Of a stretch of 55,424 nucleotides of DNA, positions 32,928-42,653 are shown in pieces (position 1 is the first letter of the stretch; each line of letters begins with the position of its first letter). The position numbers and the translations under genes were made by a program. The stretch is from Holophagaceae bacterium (GTDB lineage Bacteria > Acidobacteriota > Holophagae > Holophagales > Holophagaceae). The stretch lies in contig PLUC01000081.1 in the NCBI GenBank assembly GCA_003165415.1, positions 1-55,424 on the forward strand, read 5' to 3'. Under the pieces are notes generated by a model. That model saw only the letters and a program-made list of their open reading frames with translations, was not told where the DNA came from and did no database searches.

Positions 32928-35051
32928 ATGATGGATGTATGGCTGGGCAAACCCTATCCCCTCGGCGCCACCTGGGACGGCCAGGGGGTCAATTTCTCGC
33001 TGTTCTCCGAGAACGCGGAAGGGGTCGAGCTTTGCCTGTTCGACGCGCAGGGGCAGGTGGAGACGGAACGGATTCCCCTGGCTGAGAAGACCGACCAGGT
33101 CTGGCACGCCTATCTGCCCGAGGCCCGCCCGGGCCTGCTCTACGGCTACCGGGTCCGCGGCCCCTACGACCCCGCCCAGGGCCACCGGTTCAACCCCAAC
33201 AAACTGCTCCTGGACCCCTATGCCAAGGACATCGTCGGCGCCGTGAAGTGGTCCGACGCCCACTTCGGGTACGGGATCGGCAATGAGGAGGCGGATCTCT
33301 CCTTCGATGAGCGCGACGATGCCTCCGGCATGCCCAAGTCCCGGGTCATCGAGCCTGCCTTCACCTGGGGCGACGACCGCGCGCCGCGGGTCCCCTGGCA
33401 CGAGATGGTGATCTGCGAACTGCATGTGAAGGGCTTCACCTGCCGCCACCCCAGGGTTCCGCAGAACCTGCGCGGCACCTACGCGGGCCTGGCCACGGAA
33501 CCGGTCATCGAGCACCTGAAGAGCCTGGGCGTCACCAGCGTGGAGCTGCTGCCCATCCAGACCTTCGTCCAGGAGCGGAATCTGGTGGAGGGCGGGCTAA
33601 ACAACTATTGGGGCTACAACTCCATCGGCTTCTTCGCCCCGGACCAGCGCTACTCCGCCACCGGCTTCATTTCCGAGTTCAAGACCATGGTGAAGACCTT
33701 GCACTCGGCCGGCATCGAAGTGATCCTGGACGTCGTCTACAACCATTCGGCCGAGGGCAACCAGCTGGGGCCCACCCTGAGCTTCCGGGGCATCGACAAC
33801 GCCTCCTACTACCGTCTGGTGCCCGAGGATCCGCGCTTCTACATGGACTACACCGGCTGCGGCAACACCTTCAACATGCGCCACCCCAGGGTGCTGCAGA
33901 TCATCATGGATTCGCTGCGCTACTGGGTGCTGGAGATGCACGTGGACGGCTTCCGCTTCGATCTGGCCTCGGCCCTGGCCAGGGAGCTGCTCGAAGTGGA
34001 CCGCCTGGGCGCCTTCTTCGACATCATCCACCAGGATCCGGTGCTCTCCCAGGTGAAGCTCATCGCCGAGCCGTGGGACCTGGGGGTCGGCGGCTACCAG
34101 GTGGGCAACTTCCCCGTGGGCTGGGCCGAATGGAACGACCGCTACCGGGACGCGGTGCGGGCCTATTGGAAGGGCGACGGCGGCATCATCGGCGAGTTCG
34201 CCAACCGCCTCACGGGTTCGAGCGATCTCTACGCCACCAGCGGACGCTCCCCCTACGCCAGCATCAACTTCGTCACGGCCCACGACGGCTTCACGCTCGA
34301 CGACCTGGTCTCCTACAACGACAAGCACAACGAAGCCAACCAAGAGGACAACCGGGACGGCAACGACAACAACCTGAGCTGGAACTGCGGGGTGGAAGGA
34401 CCCAGCGGGGATCCGGCCATCCGGGCCCTGCGCAACCGCCAGAAGCGCAATTTCCTGGCCACCCTGCTGCTGTCCCAGGGGGTGCCGATGTTCCTGGGGG
34501 GGGATACCATCGGCCGCACCCAGGGCGGCAACAACAACGGCTACTGCCAGGACAACGAGACCAGCTGGGTGAACTGGTCCGTGGGCGAGGACGAGAAGCG
34601 CTTCCTGGCCTTCGCCAAGCGCCTGGTCAAGCTGCGGCGCCAGCACCCCCTGTTCGGACGCCGCAGGTTCTTCCAGGGGCGTTCCATCCGCGGCCTGGGG
34701 GTGAAGGATATCCTGTGGCTCAACCCCAACGGCCACGAGATGACCGACGATGAGTGGGGCCAGGCCTACGCCCGCTGCCTGGGCATGTTCGTGTCCGGGG
34801 AGGGTCTGGACGAGCGCGACGAAAGGAACCGCCCCATCAAGGACGACAACCTCCTGATGCTCTCCAACGCCCACCATGAGCAGGTTCCCTTCCAGCTGCC
34901 CGGTCCCGGGGGCATGGCCTGGATCGCGGTGCTGGACACCGCCCAGGACGACGGCATCCCCATCAAGACCCGGTTCCGGCCGTACCAGACCTACCCCCTG
35001 GAAGGACGCTCCCTCGCCCTGCTGGTGCAGGTGCCCAAGGTGCAAGGGTGA
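32928..35051 (+). CDS. glgX: glycogen debranching enzyme GlgX
   Basis: The 707-residue product has an N-terminal CBM48 module (about 8-100) and a GH13 isoamylase-type catalytic domain. Visible motifs are DVVYNH, DGFRFDLAS (nucleophile Asp near 345), AEPWD (acid/base Glu) and TAHDGFTL. It hydrolyses alpha-1,6 branches of glycogen to release linear maltodextrins. The gene begins the operon and overlaps treZ by 4 bp. The maltodextrins it yields are the substrate of the TreY and TreZ activities encoded next. Confidence 0.95.
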   Translation: MMDVWLGKPYPLGATWDGQGVNFSLFSENAEGVELCLFDAQGQVETERIPLAEKTDQVWHAYLPEARPGLLYGYRVRGPYDPAQGHRFNPNKLLLDPYAKDIVGAVKWSDAHFGYGIGNEEADLSFDERDDASGMPKSRVIEPAFTWGDDRAPRVPWHEMVICELHVKGFTCRHPRVPQNLRGTYAGLATEPVIEHLKSLGVTSVELLPIQTFVQERNLVEGGLNNYWGYNSIGFFAPDQRYSATGFISEFKTMVKTLHSAGIEVILDVVYNHSAEGNQLGPTLSFRGIDNASYYRLVPEDPRFYMDYTGCGNTFNMRHPRVLQIIMDSLRYWVLEMHVDGFRFDLASALARELLEVDRLGAFFDIIHQDPVLSQVKLIAEPWDLGVGGYQVGNFPVGWAEWNDRYRDAVRAYWKGDGGIIGEFANRLTGSSDLYATSGRSPYASINFVTAHDGFTLDDLVSYNDKHNEANQEDNRDGNDNNLSWNCGVEGPSGDPAIRALRNRQKRNFLATLLLSQGVPMFLGGDTIGRTQGGNNNGYCQDNETSWVNWSVGEDEKRFLAFAKRLVKLRRQHPLFGRRRFFQGRSIRGLGVKDILWLNPNGHEMTDDEWGQAYARCLGMFVSGEGLDERDERNRPIKDDNLLMLSNAHHEQVPFQLPGPGGMAWIAVLDTAQDDGIPIKTRFRPYQTYPLEGRSLALLVQVPKVQG

Positions 35052-36862
35052 ACAGCGTCCACGCCATGCCCTTCGGCGCGGAGCTCCTGCCGGGCGGCGG
35101 GGCCCGGTTCCGGCTTTGGGCGCCCGGCGCGCGCACGGTGGCGCTGGTCCTGGAGCCCGCGGCCCCCCTGCCCATGCTGCCGATGCCCGGCGGCTGGTTC
35201 GCGCTGGATTGCCCGGAAGCCGGGGTCGGCAGCCTGTACCGCTTTGAAATCGACGGGGGGATCCGGGTGCCGGATCCCGCTTCCCGGTGCAACCCCCAGG
35301 GGGTCCATGGCCCCAGCCAGGTGTGCGACCCGCTGGCCTTCCGCTGGGCGGACGGGGACTGGCGCGGGCGGCCCTGGACGGAGGCCGTGGTCTACGAACT
35401 GCACGTGGGCACCTTCTCCCCGGAGGGCACGTTCGCCGGGGTGGAGCGGCGCCTGGACTACCTGGCCGGGCTGGGCGCCACCGTCCTCGAGCTGATGCCG
35501 GTGGCGGAGTTCCCCGGCCTGCGCAACTGGGGCTACGACGGTGTGCTGCCGTTCGCGCCGGAGCATGCCTATGGACCTCCCGAGGACCTCAAGCGGCTGG
35601 TGGCCGCTGCCCACCGGCGCGGGCTCATGGTGATGCTGGACGTGGTGTACAACCACTTCGGTCCGGAGGGCAACCACCTGGCCGCCTACGCGCCGGCCTT
35701 CTTCTCCCGAACCCACCAGACGCCGTGGGGTCCGGTGATCAACTTCGACGGGCCCGGATCCGGGCCCGTGCGGGACTTCTTCATCCACAACGCGCTCTAC
35801 TGGCTGGAGGAGTTCCATCTGGACGGTCTGCGCCTGGACGCGGTCCACGCCATCCTGGACGACAGCCGGCCGCACCTCCTGGAGGAACTGGCGGCGGCGG
35901 TGGGCGACGGGCCGGGGCGGCGGCGGCAGGTCCACCTGGTGCTGGAGAACGACCGCAACGAGGCCAGCCGCCTGGCTCCGCCGCGGCCCTGCACCGCCCA
36001 GTGGAACGATGATTTCCACCACGCCATGCACCTGCTCACCACCGGGGAGAAGGGCGGCTACTATGCGGACTATGCCGACGATCCCGTGGGACACCTGGGC
36101 CGCTGTCTGACCCAGGGCTTCTCCTTCCAGGGACAGGCCTCCCCCTTCCGGGGCGGCGCCCCCCGGGGCGAGCCCAGCGCCGGCCTGCCGCTGGGGTCCT
36201 TCCTCAACCAGCTCCAGACCCACGACCAGGTGGGCAACCGGGCTTTCGGGGAGCGGCTGGGCGCCCTGGCGCCCCCCGGGGCCCTGGACATGGCCACGGC
36301 CATCCTGCTCCTGGCCCCCTCGCCGCCGATGCTGTTCATGGGCGAGGAGTTCGGCGCCGCCACGCCCTTCCTTTTCTTCTGCGATTTCCAGGGAACGCTG
36401 GCCGACGCCGTGCGGGAGGGCCGGCAGCGGGAGTGCCCGGATTTCGCCGCGCACGCCACCCCCGAAGCCAGGGCGGCCATCCCCGATCCCAACGCCGAGA
36501 CCACCTTCACCCGGTCCCGGCTGGACTGGGCGTGCCTGGAGGTTCCGCCCCACGCGGACCTGCTGGCCCTGCACCGGCGCCTGCTGGACCTGCGCCGCCG
36601 CCAGATCGTCCCCCGCCTGGCCGGAGCCGCGGGCCCCGGCCCGGCCTTCGCCCGGGTGGGGGAGCGGGGCCTCGCCTGCTCCTGGCGGCTGGGGGACGGC
36701 AGCCAGTACGCGCTGCTCGCCAACCTCGGGCCGGAACGGTGCCGGGGCTTCGCCCGGCCCCCTGGCATCCCGCTGTTCGCCGCGCCGGACCAGCCCTTCG
36801 ACGGGGCGCTGCCGCCCTGGGCGGCCATCTGGTTCCTGGCCGCGGCCGGAGACGGGCCGTGA
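35048..36862 (+). CDS. treZ: maltooligosyl trehalose trehalohydrolase
   Basis: The 604-residue product has the GH13_10 layout: a short N-terminal beta domain (FRLWAPGA), then the barrel with VYELHVGTFSPEGTF, DVVYNHFGPEGN, DGLRLDAVHAI and a later QTHDQVGNRAFGERL. FMGEEFGA is typical of TreZ. It releases trehalose from maltooligosyl trehalose. The start is GTG 35048 within the glgX stop (GTGA), and the end overlaps the next gene in the same way. An EBM-type branching enzyme is excluded by these motifs and the neighbour. Confidence 0.94.
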   Translation: MNSVHAMPFGAELLPGGGARFRLWAPGARTVALVLEPAAPLPMLPMPGGWFALDCPEAGVGSLYRFEIDGGIRVPDPASRCNPQGVHGPSQVCDPLAFRWADGDWRGRPWTEAVVYELHVGTFSPEGTFAGVERRLDYLAGLGATVLELMPVAEFPGLRNWGYDGVLPFAPEHAYGPPEDLKRLVAAAHRRGLMVMLDVVYNHFGPEGNHLAAYAPAFFSRTHQTPWGPVINFDGPGSGPVRDFFIHNALYWLEEFHLDGLRLDAVHAILDDSRPHLLEELAAAVGDGPGRRRQVHLVLENDRNEASRLAPPRPCTAQWNDDFHHAMHLLTTGEKGGYYADYADDPVGHLGRCLTQGFSFQGQASPFRGGAPRGEPSAGLPLGSFLNQLQTHDQVGNRAFGERLGALAPPGALDMATAILLLAPSPPMLFMGEEFGAATPFLFFCDFQGTLADAVREGRQRECPDFAAHATPEARAAIPDPNAETTFTRSRLDWACLEVPPHADLLALHRRLLDLRRRQIVPRLAGAAGPGPAFARVGERGLACSWRLGDGSQYALLANLGPERCRGFARPPGIPLFAAPDQPFDGALPPWAAIWFLAAAGDGP

Positions 36863-39800
36863 ACCCCCAGGAGATGCTGGCCCAGCTCGGCGCCCTCTGC
36901 GGCATCCTGCCCGAGTACGCGGATCTGTGGGGCAAGCCCCACGCCTGCTCCGACGACACCCGCCGGTCCCTGCTGGGGGCCATGCGCCTGGCCGCCGGCA
37001 CCGAGGCGGAGTTGCGCGATTCCCTGGAGCGCATGGCCTCCCAGGAGGCGTCCATGCTGCCACCGGCCACGGTGGTGGAGGAGGATCCGGCGGGCCTGGA
37101 ACTGCCGGCCTGGCTTCCCGAATCCGCCGCCGGACAGCGCTGGGCCTTTCGCCTGACTCTGGAAGGCGGCGAAACCCGGGAAGGGGCCTTCCAGCCGCCC
37201 GCGGCCCCCGGTCCGGGGGAGCGCTGGATCCAAGGGGTCCGCCACCGGCCGTACTCGCTCCGGCTGCCGTCGCCTCCCGGCCCGGGCTACCATACCCTGG
37301 AGGTCCATGGGCCGGGCGGGCCGGTCTCCACGCGCCTCATCGTCGCCCCGGAGCGCTGCTTCCAGCCCCCCGCCCTGGAGCGGGGGGAACGCCTGTGGGG
37401 TTTCGGCGTCCAGCTGTACGCGGTCCGCTCCCGGCGGAACTGGGGCATGGGCGACTTCACCGATCTGCGCACGCTGCTGAACGTCACCCGGGAAGCCGGC
37501 GGCGGCCTGGTGGGGGTCAATCCCCTGCACGCCCTCTTCCCCGAGGATCCCGAGCGGGCGGCGCCCTACAGCCCCTCCAGCCGGCGGGATTTCAATGTGC
37601 TCTACCTGGATGTGGAGGCGGTCCCGGATTTCGCCGAGGACGAGGAGGCCCAGCGCAAAGTGAAGTCCCCGGAGTTCCAGGCCCTGCAGCGCGCCCTGCG
37701 CAGCGCCGAGTCCGTGGACTACCGCGCGGTGGCGGCCGTGAAGTTCCCCGTCCTGGAAGGCCTGCACCGGCATTTCCGGGAGCGGCACCAGCTGCCGGGC
37801 AGCGCCCGCGGCCTGGCCTTCGAGGCCTACCGCCGCCTGCGCGGCCGCGACCTGAGCGGGCTGGCGCTGTTCCAGGCCCTGCAGGAACATTTCGCCGTCC
37901 ACGGATGGCAGGACTGGCCCGAGGCCTACCGCGACCCGGAAGCGCCCATGGTGGGCGCCTTCGCCGCCGAACACGAGGAGCGCATCGCCTTCTGGGAGTA
38001 TCTGCAATGGCAGGCTGAGCTCCAGGTGGGCGCCCTGGGGGCCCGGTCGCTGGAACTGGGGCTGGGGGTCGGGATCTATGCGGACATGGCGGTGGGCGTC
38101 GACGCGGGCGGGGCGGAGACCTGGCTGCACCAGGATCTGTACGCCCTGGGGGCCGGCGTGGGGGCACCGCCGGACGACTTCTGCCTGGCCGGCCAGGACT
38201 GGGGCCTGCCCCCCATGATCCCGCACCGGCTGCGGGAGACCTTCGAGGCCTTCAGCGGGATGCTGCGGGCCAACATGCGCCACGCCGGAGCCCTGCGCAT
38301 CGACCACGTCATGGGCCTGATGCGGCTGTTCTGGGTGCCCGGGGGCGGCAGGCCCGCCGACGGCGCCTACGTGGCCTACCCGTTCCGGGAACTGATGGGC
38401 ATCCTGGCCCTGGAGAGCCAGCGCAACCACTGCCTGGTCATCGGCGAGGACCTGGGCACCGTGCCGCCGGAAGTGCGCGCCGCCATGGGCCAGCGGGGCG
38501 TGCTCTCCTGCCATCCCCTGCTGTTCGAGCGGGACTGGGAGACCGGAGCCTTCCGGGCCCCGGCGGCCTATCCCAGCGAGGCCCTGGTCTCGGTGGGCAC
38601 CCACGACCTGCCCACCCTGAGCGGCTACTGGCAGGGCCACGACCTGGACCTGAGAAGCGCCCTGGGCCTCATCCCCTCGGCCGAGCTGCGCGACAGCCAG
38701 ATGGTGGAGCGCGCCCAGACCAAGGCCCAGCTGCTGGTGGCCCTGGGGGCCGAGGGCCTGCCGGAATCCGGCCAGCATCCCCTGACCCAGCCCGCCATGA
38801 CCGCCGAGATGGCGAGGGCGGTGCTGGTGTTCCTGGCCCGGAGCCCGGCCAGGCTCCTGGAGGTCCAGCCCGAGGACATCCTGGGGCAGCTGGACCAGGT
38901 CAACCTGCCCGGCACGCTGCCTTCCCAGCACCCCAACTGGCGGAGAAAGCTCACCCTGGACCTGGAGGAGTGGGCGGGCGACGCGCGTTTCCAGGCCCTG
39001 GGCAAGGCCCTGGGCGAAGCCCGCGGTCCCGCCCGGGAGGCCTCGGACGTGCCGGCCGGGCCGGGGCGGGCGGCCCGGATTCCCCTGTCCACCTACCGCC
39101 TGCAGTTCAGCCGGGACTTCACCCTGGCGGACGCCACCGCGCTGGTGCCCTACCTGCACGCCCTGGGGGTGAGCCACTGCTACGCCTCGCCGCTGCTGCG
39201 GGCCAGGCTCGGCAGCCCCCACGGCTATGACATCATCGACCACAACTCCCTGAACCCCGAGATCGGCACGCCCGAAGCGCTCGCCGGCTTCGTGGAGGCC
39301 CTGCGCCAGCACGGCATGGGCCTGATCCTGGATTTCGTGCCCAACCACATGGCCGTGCTGGGCAGCGACAACGCCTGGTGGCAGGACATGCTGGAGAATG
39401 GCCAGGCTTCCGCCTTCGCCAGCTTCTTCGACATCGACTGGCGGCCGCTCAAGGAAGAGCTGCGCGGGAAGGTGCTCCTGCCGGTGCTGGGGGCCCCGTA
39501 CGGCAGCGCCCTGGAGGGGGGCGACATCACCCTGGCCTTCGACGGGCCCCGGGGCGAATACCGGCTGGACTACGGCAAGCACTGCTTCCCGGTGGATCCG
39601 GGCGAATACCCGAGGATCCTCGCCCAGGGCATGGACCGCCTGGGCGCGCGCCTGGGGGAAGCCGCGCCCGAGCTGCTGGAACTGGAAAGCATCGTGGCGG
39701 CGTTCCGGCACCTGCCCGCCCGGGACCAGGCCGAGCCGGCGGCGGCGGCCGAACGGGCCCGGGACAAGGAGATCAGCAAGCAGCGGCTGGCCACCCTCTG

Positions 39801-41940
39801 GGGCCGGTCCGAGGACATCCGCCTGTTCGTGGAGGAGAACCTGCGGGCCTTCCAGGGAACCCCGGGCGATCCCCGGAGCTTCGACCTCCTGCACCAGCTG
39901 ATCCAGGCCCAGGCCTTCCGCCTCGCTTACTGGCGCGTGGCCGCGGACGACATCAACTACCGGCGGTTCTTCGACATCAACGATCTCGCGGGCATCCGCA
40001 TGGAACTGGAGCCGGTGTTCGAGGCCACCCACGCGCTGCTGCTGCAATGGGTGCGCCAGGGGTACCTGGACGGCCTGCGCCTGGACCACCCGGACGGCCT
40101 CTACGATCCCCTCGCCTATTTCCGGCGGCTGCAGCGGCGCGCGGCGGAAATCCGCGGGGAGGGCGCCGGCAGCCAGCCGCTGTACCTGGTCGCCGAAAAG
40201 ATCCTCGCCGGCCATGAGCGGATCCCCGAGGACTGGCCCATCCATGGGGAGACCGGCTACCGGTTCGCCAACGAGGCCAATGGGCTGTTCGTGGACGGCT
40301 CGGCGGAGCGCCGGATGGACAGGATCTATGCGGAGTTCACCGGCCAGAAGACCACCTTCGACGACCTGCTCCACCGGTGCAAGGCCCTGATCATCCGCAC
40401 CGCCCTGGCCAGCGAGCTGAACGTCCTGGCGAACCAGCTCTCGGGCATCGCCCTGGCCAACCGCCAGACCTGCGATTTCACCCTCAACAACCTGCGCGAG
40501 GCGCTGTCGGAAGTGGTGGCCCGGTTCCCGGTGTACCGCACCTACCTCACCCCGGGCCACTTTTCGGACCAGGACCGCCGCTTCCTGGAGTGGGCCGTGG
40601 CCACCGCCAGGAAAGGCCTCCCGGAGGCCGGCGCGGACGTGTTCGACTTCATCCGGGAGGTGCTCGGCGGCGAGATCGCCCAGGGCCATGCCGCCGAGTA
40701 CGCCGGCCGGGTGCACGCCTTCGCGATGAAGTTCCAGCAGTACACCGCGCCGGTGATGGCCAAGGGCATGGAGGACACCTGCTTCTACCGCTACCACCGC
40801 CTCGTCTCCCTGAACGATGTGGGCGGCGATCCCCGGGCCTTCGGCACCACCCTGGCCGCCTTCCACGAGGCCAGCCGGCGCCGTTCACGGGCCTGGCCCC
40901 ACGGCATGCTCGCCACCTCCACCCACGACAGCAAGCACTCGGAGGACTTCCGCCTGCGGGTGGATGCACTCTCGGAGATGCCGGCGGCGTGGAAGCTGGC
41001 CCTGCGCCGGTGGTCCCGCATGAACCGCGGCCGGAAGACCACCGGGCCGGACGGCGGCACCGAGCCCTCCCGCAACGACGAGTACCTGCTGTACCAGACC
41101 CTGCTCGGCGCCTGGCCCCTGGTGGCCATGGACCCCGAGGCCCTGGAGGTGTTCCGGGAGCGGGTGCAGCGCCACCTGCTCAAGGCGGTCCGGGAGGCCA
41201 AGGAGCACACCAGCTGGAACCATCCCGACCCGGGCTACGAGGCCGCCCTGGCGCGCTTCGTGGCGTCCGTCCTGGGCGACGGGCGCTTCCTGGCGGAGCT
41301 TCAGGAGACCGTGGCCAGCGTGGCCCGCCCGGGACTGCTCAGCGGCCTCTCCCTGGTCCTGCTCAAGATCGCCGGTCCCGGCGTGCCGGACATCTACCAG
41401 GGCCTGGAACTGCCGGTGTTCAGCCTGGTGGACCCCGACAACCGCCGGGCGGTGGATTTCCAGCTCCGCCGATCGATCCTGGAGGGCCTGCGGGCGCCGG
41501 ACGCGGATCTGGCTGCCAACCTGGATCAGGCCCGGTCCCTGCTGGCCGGCCTGGAGGATGGCCGGGCCAAGTGCTTCGTCACCTGGCGCGCCCTGACCTG
41601 CCGGCGCGAACATCCGGACCTGTTCCGGGACGGGGACTACCTGCCGCTGCATGCCGACGGCGCCCGGGCCGGCCACATCTGCGCCTTCGCCCGGCGCCTC
41701 AAGGACGAGTTGGCGGTGGTGGTGGCGCCCCGGCTGTTCAAGACCCTGGAGCCGGAAGGCGGCGCCGTCTGGCAGGGGCACCGGCTCGAGGTCCCGGCCG
41801 CGGGAGACTACTGCAATGTCCTCACCGGCGAATGCCACGCCGCCCAGCGTGAGGAAACCCGGTTCTGGCTTCCGCTGGCGGAGGTCCTGGCCCATTTCCC
41901 CGTGGCCCTGCTCCTGATGCGAAGCCCGAAACCCGCGTGA
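36859..41940 (+). CDS. fusion of 4-alpha-glucanotransferase (MalQ) and maltooligosyl trehalose synthase (TreY)
   Basis: The 1693-residue product joins two enzymes in one frame. Residues about 1-720 are GH77 MalQ: YSPSSRRDFN, RIDHVMGL (nucleophile near Asp482), GEDLGTVP (near Glu530) and THDLPTLSGYW. Residues about 740-1693 are GH13_26 TreY: STYRLQF, YASPLL, DFVPNHM, GLRLDHPDGL (near 1076), LVAEKIL (near 1113), STHDSKHSED and PDIYQG. MalQ rearranges maltodextrins, and TreY turns the reducing end into a trehalose linkage for TreZ. Start GTG 36859 overlaps the treZ stop. All key residues of both halves are present. Confidence 0.95.
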   Translation: MNPQEMLAQLGALCGILPEYADLWGKPHACSDDTRRSLLGAMRLAAGTEAELRDSLERMASQEASMLPPATVVEEDPAGLELPAWLPESAAGQRWAFRLTLEGGETREGAFQPPAAPGPGERWIQGVRHRPYSLRLPSPPGPGYHTLEVHGPGGPVSTRLIVAPERCFQPPALERGERLWGFGVQLYAVRSRRNWGMGDFTDLRTLLNVTREAGGGLVGVNPLHALFPEDPERAAPYSPSSRRDFNVLYLDVEAVPDFAEDEEAQRKVKSPEFQALQRALRSAESVDYRAVAAVKFPVLEGLHRHFRERHQLPGSARGLAFEAYRRLRGRDLSGLALFQALQEHFAVHGWQDWPEAYRDPEAPMVGAFAAEHEERIAFWEYLQWQAELQVGALGARSLELGLGVGIYADMAVGVDAGGAETWLHQDLYALGAGVGAPPDDFCLAGQDWGLPPMIPHRLRETFEAFSGMLRANMRHAGALRIDHVMGLMRLFWVPGGGRPADGAYVAYPFRELMGILALESQRNHCLVIGEDLGTVPPEVRAAMGQRGVLSCHPLLFERDWETGAFRAPAAYPSEALVSVGTHDLPTLSGYWQGHDLDLRSALGLIPSAELRDSQMVERAQTKAQLLVALGAEGLPESGQHPLTQPAMTAEMARAVLVFLARSPARLLEVQPEDILGQLDQVNLPGTLPSQHPNWRRKLTLDLEEWAGDARFQALGKALGEARGPAREASDVPAGPGRAARIPLSTYRLQFSRDFTLADATALVPYLHALGVSHCYASPLLRARLGSPHGYDIIDHNSLNPEIGTPEALAGFVEALRQHGMGLILDFVPNHMAVLGSDNAWWQDMLENGQASAFASFFDIDWRPLKEELRGKVLLPVLGAPYGSALEGGDITLAFDGPRGEYRLDYGKHCFPVDPGEYPRILAQGMDRLGARLGEAAPELLELESIVAAFRHLPARDQAEPAAAAERARDKEISKQRLATLWGRSEDIRLFVEENLRAFQGTPGDPRSFDLLHQLIQAQAFRLAYWRVAADDINYRRFFDINDLAGIRMELEPVFEATHALLLQWVRQGYLDGLRLDHPDGLYDPLAYFRRLQRRAAEIRGEGAGSQPLYLVAEKILAGHERIPEDWPIHGETGYRFANEANGLFVDGSAERRMDRIYAEFTGQKTTFDDLLHRCKALIIRTALASELNVLANQLSGIALANRQTCDFTLNNLREALSEVVARFPVYRTYLTPGHFSDQDRRFLEWAVATARKGLPEAGADVFDFIREVLGGEIAQGHAAEYAGRVHAFAMKFQQYTAPVMAKGMEDTCFYRYHRLVSLNDVGGDPRAFGTTLAAFHEASRRRSRAWPHGMLATSTHDSKHSEDFRLRVDALSEMPAAWKLALRRWSRMNRGRKTTGPDGGTEPSRNDEYLLYQTLLGAWPLVAMDPEALEVFRERVQRHLLKAVREAKEHTSWNHPDPGYEAALARFVASVLGDGRFLAELQETVASVARPGLLSGLSLVLLKIAGPGVPDIYQGLELPVFSLVDPDNRRAVDFQLRRSILEGLRAPDADLAANLDQARSLLAGLEDGRAKCFVTWRALTCRREHPDLFRDGDYLPLHADGARAGHICAFARRLKDELAVVVAPRLFKTLEPEGGAVWQGHRLEVPAAGDYCNVLTGECHAAQREETRFWLPLAEVLAHFPVALLLMRSPKPA

Positions 41941-41971
41941 AAAACCGTCCCATCCCCCAATGGAGTCACCC

Positions 41972-42652
41972 ATGGAATCCCCCGAAACCCAAGCCCCCTT
42001 CCTGGTCCGGGACTGCGCCCTGTCGGCCTACGCCACCGGCCTGCGCGCCCAGAACCTCCGCGAACTGCGGGACCGGCTCGCCCAGGTGAGCACGGAATGC
42101 ATCTACTACCACTTCTGGGGCAGTCGGCTCTACTCCGGTTTCGAGCACCCCGAATACCCCAACATGTTCGCCGGCTGGGTGCACCGGAGCCTGCACGACC
42201 ACCGGCTCGGGGAGCGCCTCGGCATCATCGACCCCATGGATTTCCCCGACCTGGAGGCGCTGAGGCAGGAACTGATCGAGACCATCGAACAGCGTCTGGA
42301 GGAGACGGAGATCGTGGCCTGGTCCCCCGCGGACGAGCAGTTCAACTTCATGCGCTCCCGGGTGGTGGTGTTCGACACGCCCCGCACCATCGCCCATCCC
42401 AGGGACCTGGTGGAGGTCCTGCCCACGCTCTCCGCCAGCAGCGTCTTCTACCACTTCATCGACGCCCGCCTGCGCATGCCGGACCTGGATGATTTCCGGG
42501 CCTGGCTGCTGGCCTACGGGGACGAGTTCCTGGACCTGGTGGAGGCGCTGTCCACGGTGGACCTGTTCTTCGTGCCGCTGGCGGAACTCCGGCAGACGCT
42601 TGTGGCCGTCGTCTCGGCGTATTTCTCCGATCACCAGGTCAAGGAGGCCTAG
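41972..42652 (+). CDS. DUF5752-like protein next to trehalose synthase
   Basis: The 226-residue product has no signal peptide. It contains two related stretches, STECIYYHFWGSRL (about 38-51) and SASSVFYHFIDARLRMPDLDDF (about 150-171), suggesting an internal duplication. I recognise it, with moderate certainty, as DUF5752, a family of unknown role often placed beside TreT-type glycosyltransferases. The start at 41972 has GGAG at good spacing; ATG 41960 has none. One base separates its stop from treT. A regulatory or accessory role for TreT is inferred from position. Confidence 0.75.
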   Translation: MESPETQAPFLVRDCALSAYATGLRAQNLRELRDRLAQVSTECIYYHFWGSRLYSGFEHPEYPNMFAGWVHRSLHDHRLGERLGIIDPMDFPDLEALRQELIETIEQRLEETEIVAWSPADEQFNFMRSRVVVFDTPRTIAHPRDLVEVLPTLSASSVFYHFIDARLRMPDLDDFRAWLLAYGDEFLDLVEALSTVDLFFVPLAELRQTLVAVVSAYFSDHQVKEA

Positions 42653-42653
42653 C

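Noticed and set aside
36070..40866. A 1598-codon minus-strand open frame opposite treZ and malQ-treY
   Set aside because: It is a shadow of the fusion gene: biased composition, no domains, and the sense strand has complete catalytic motifs.
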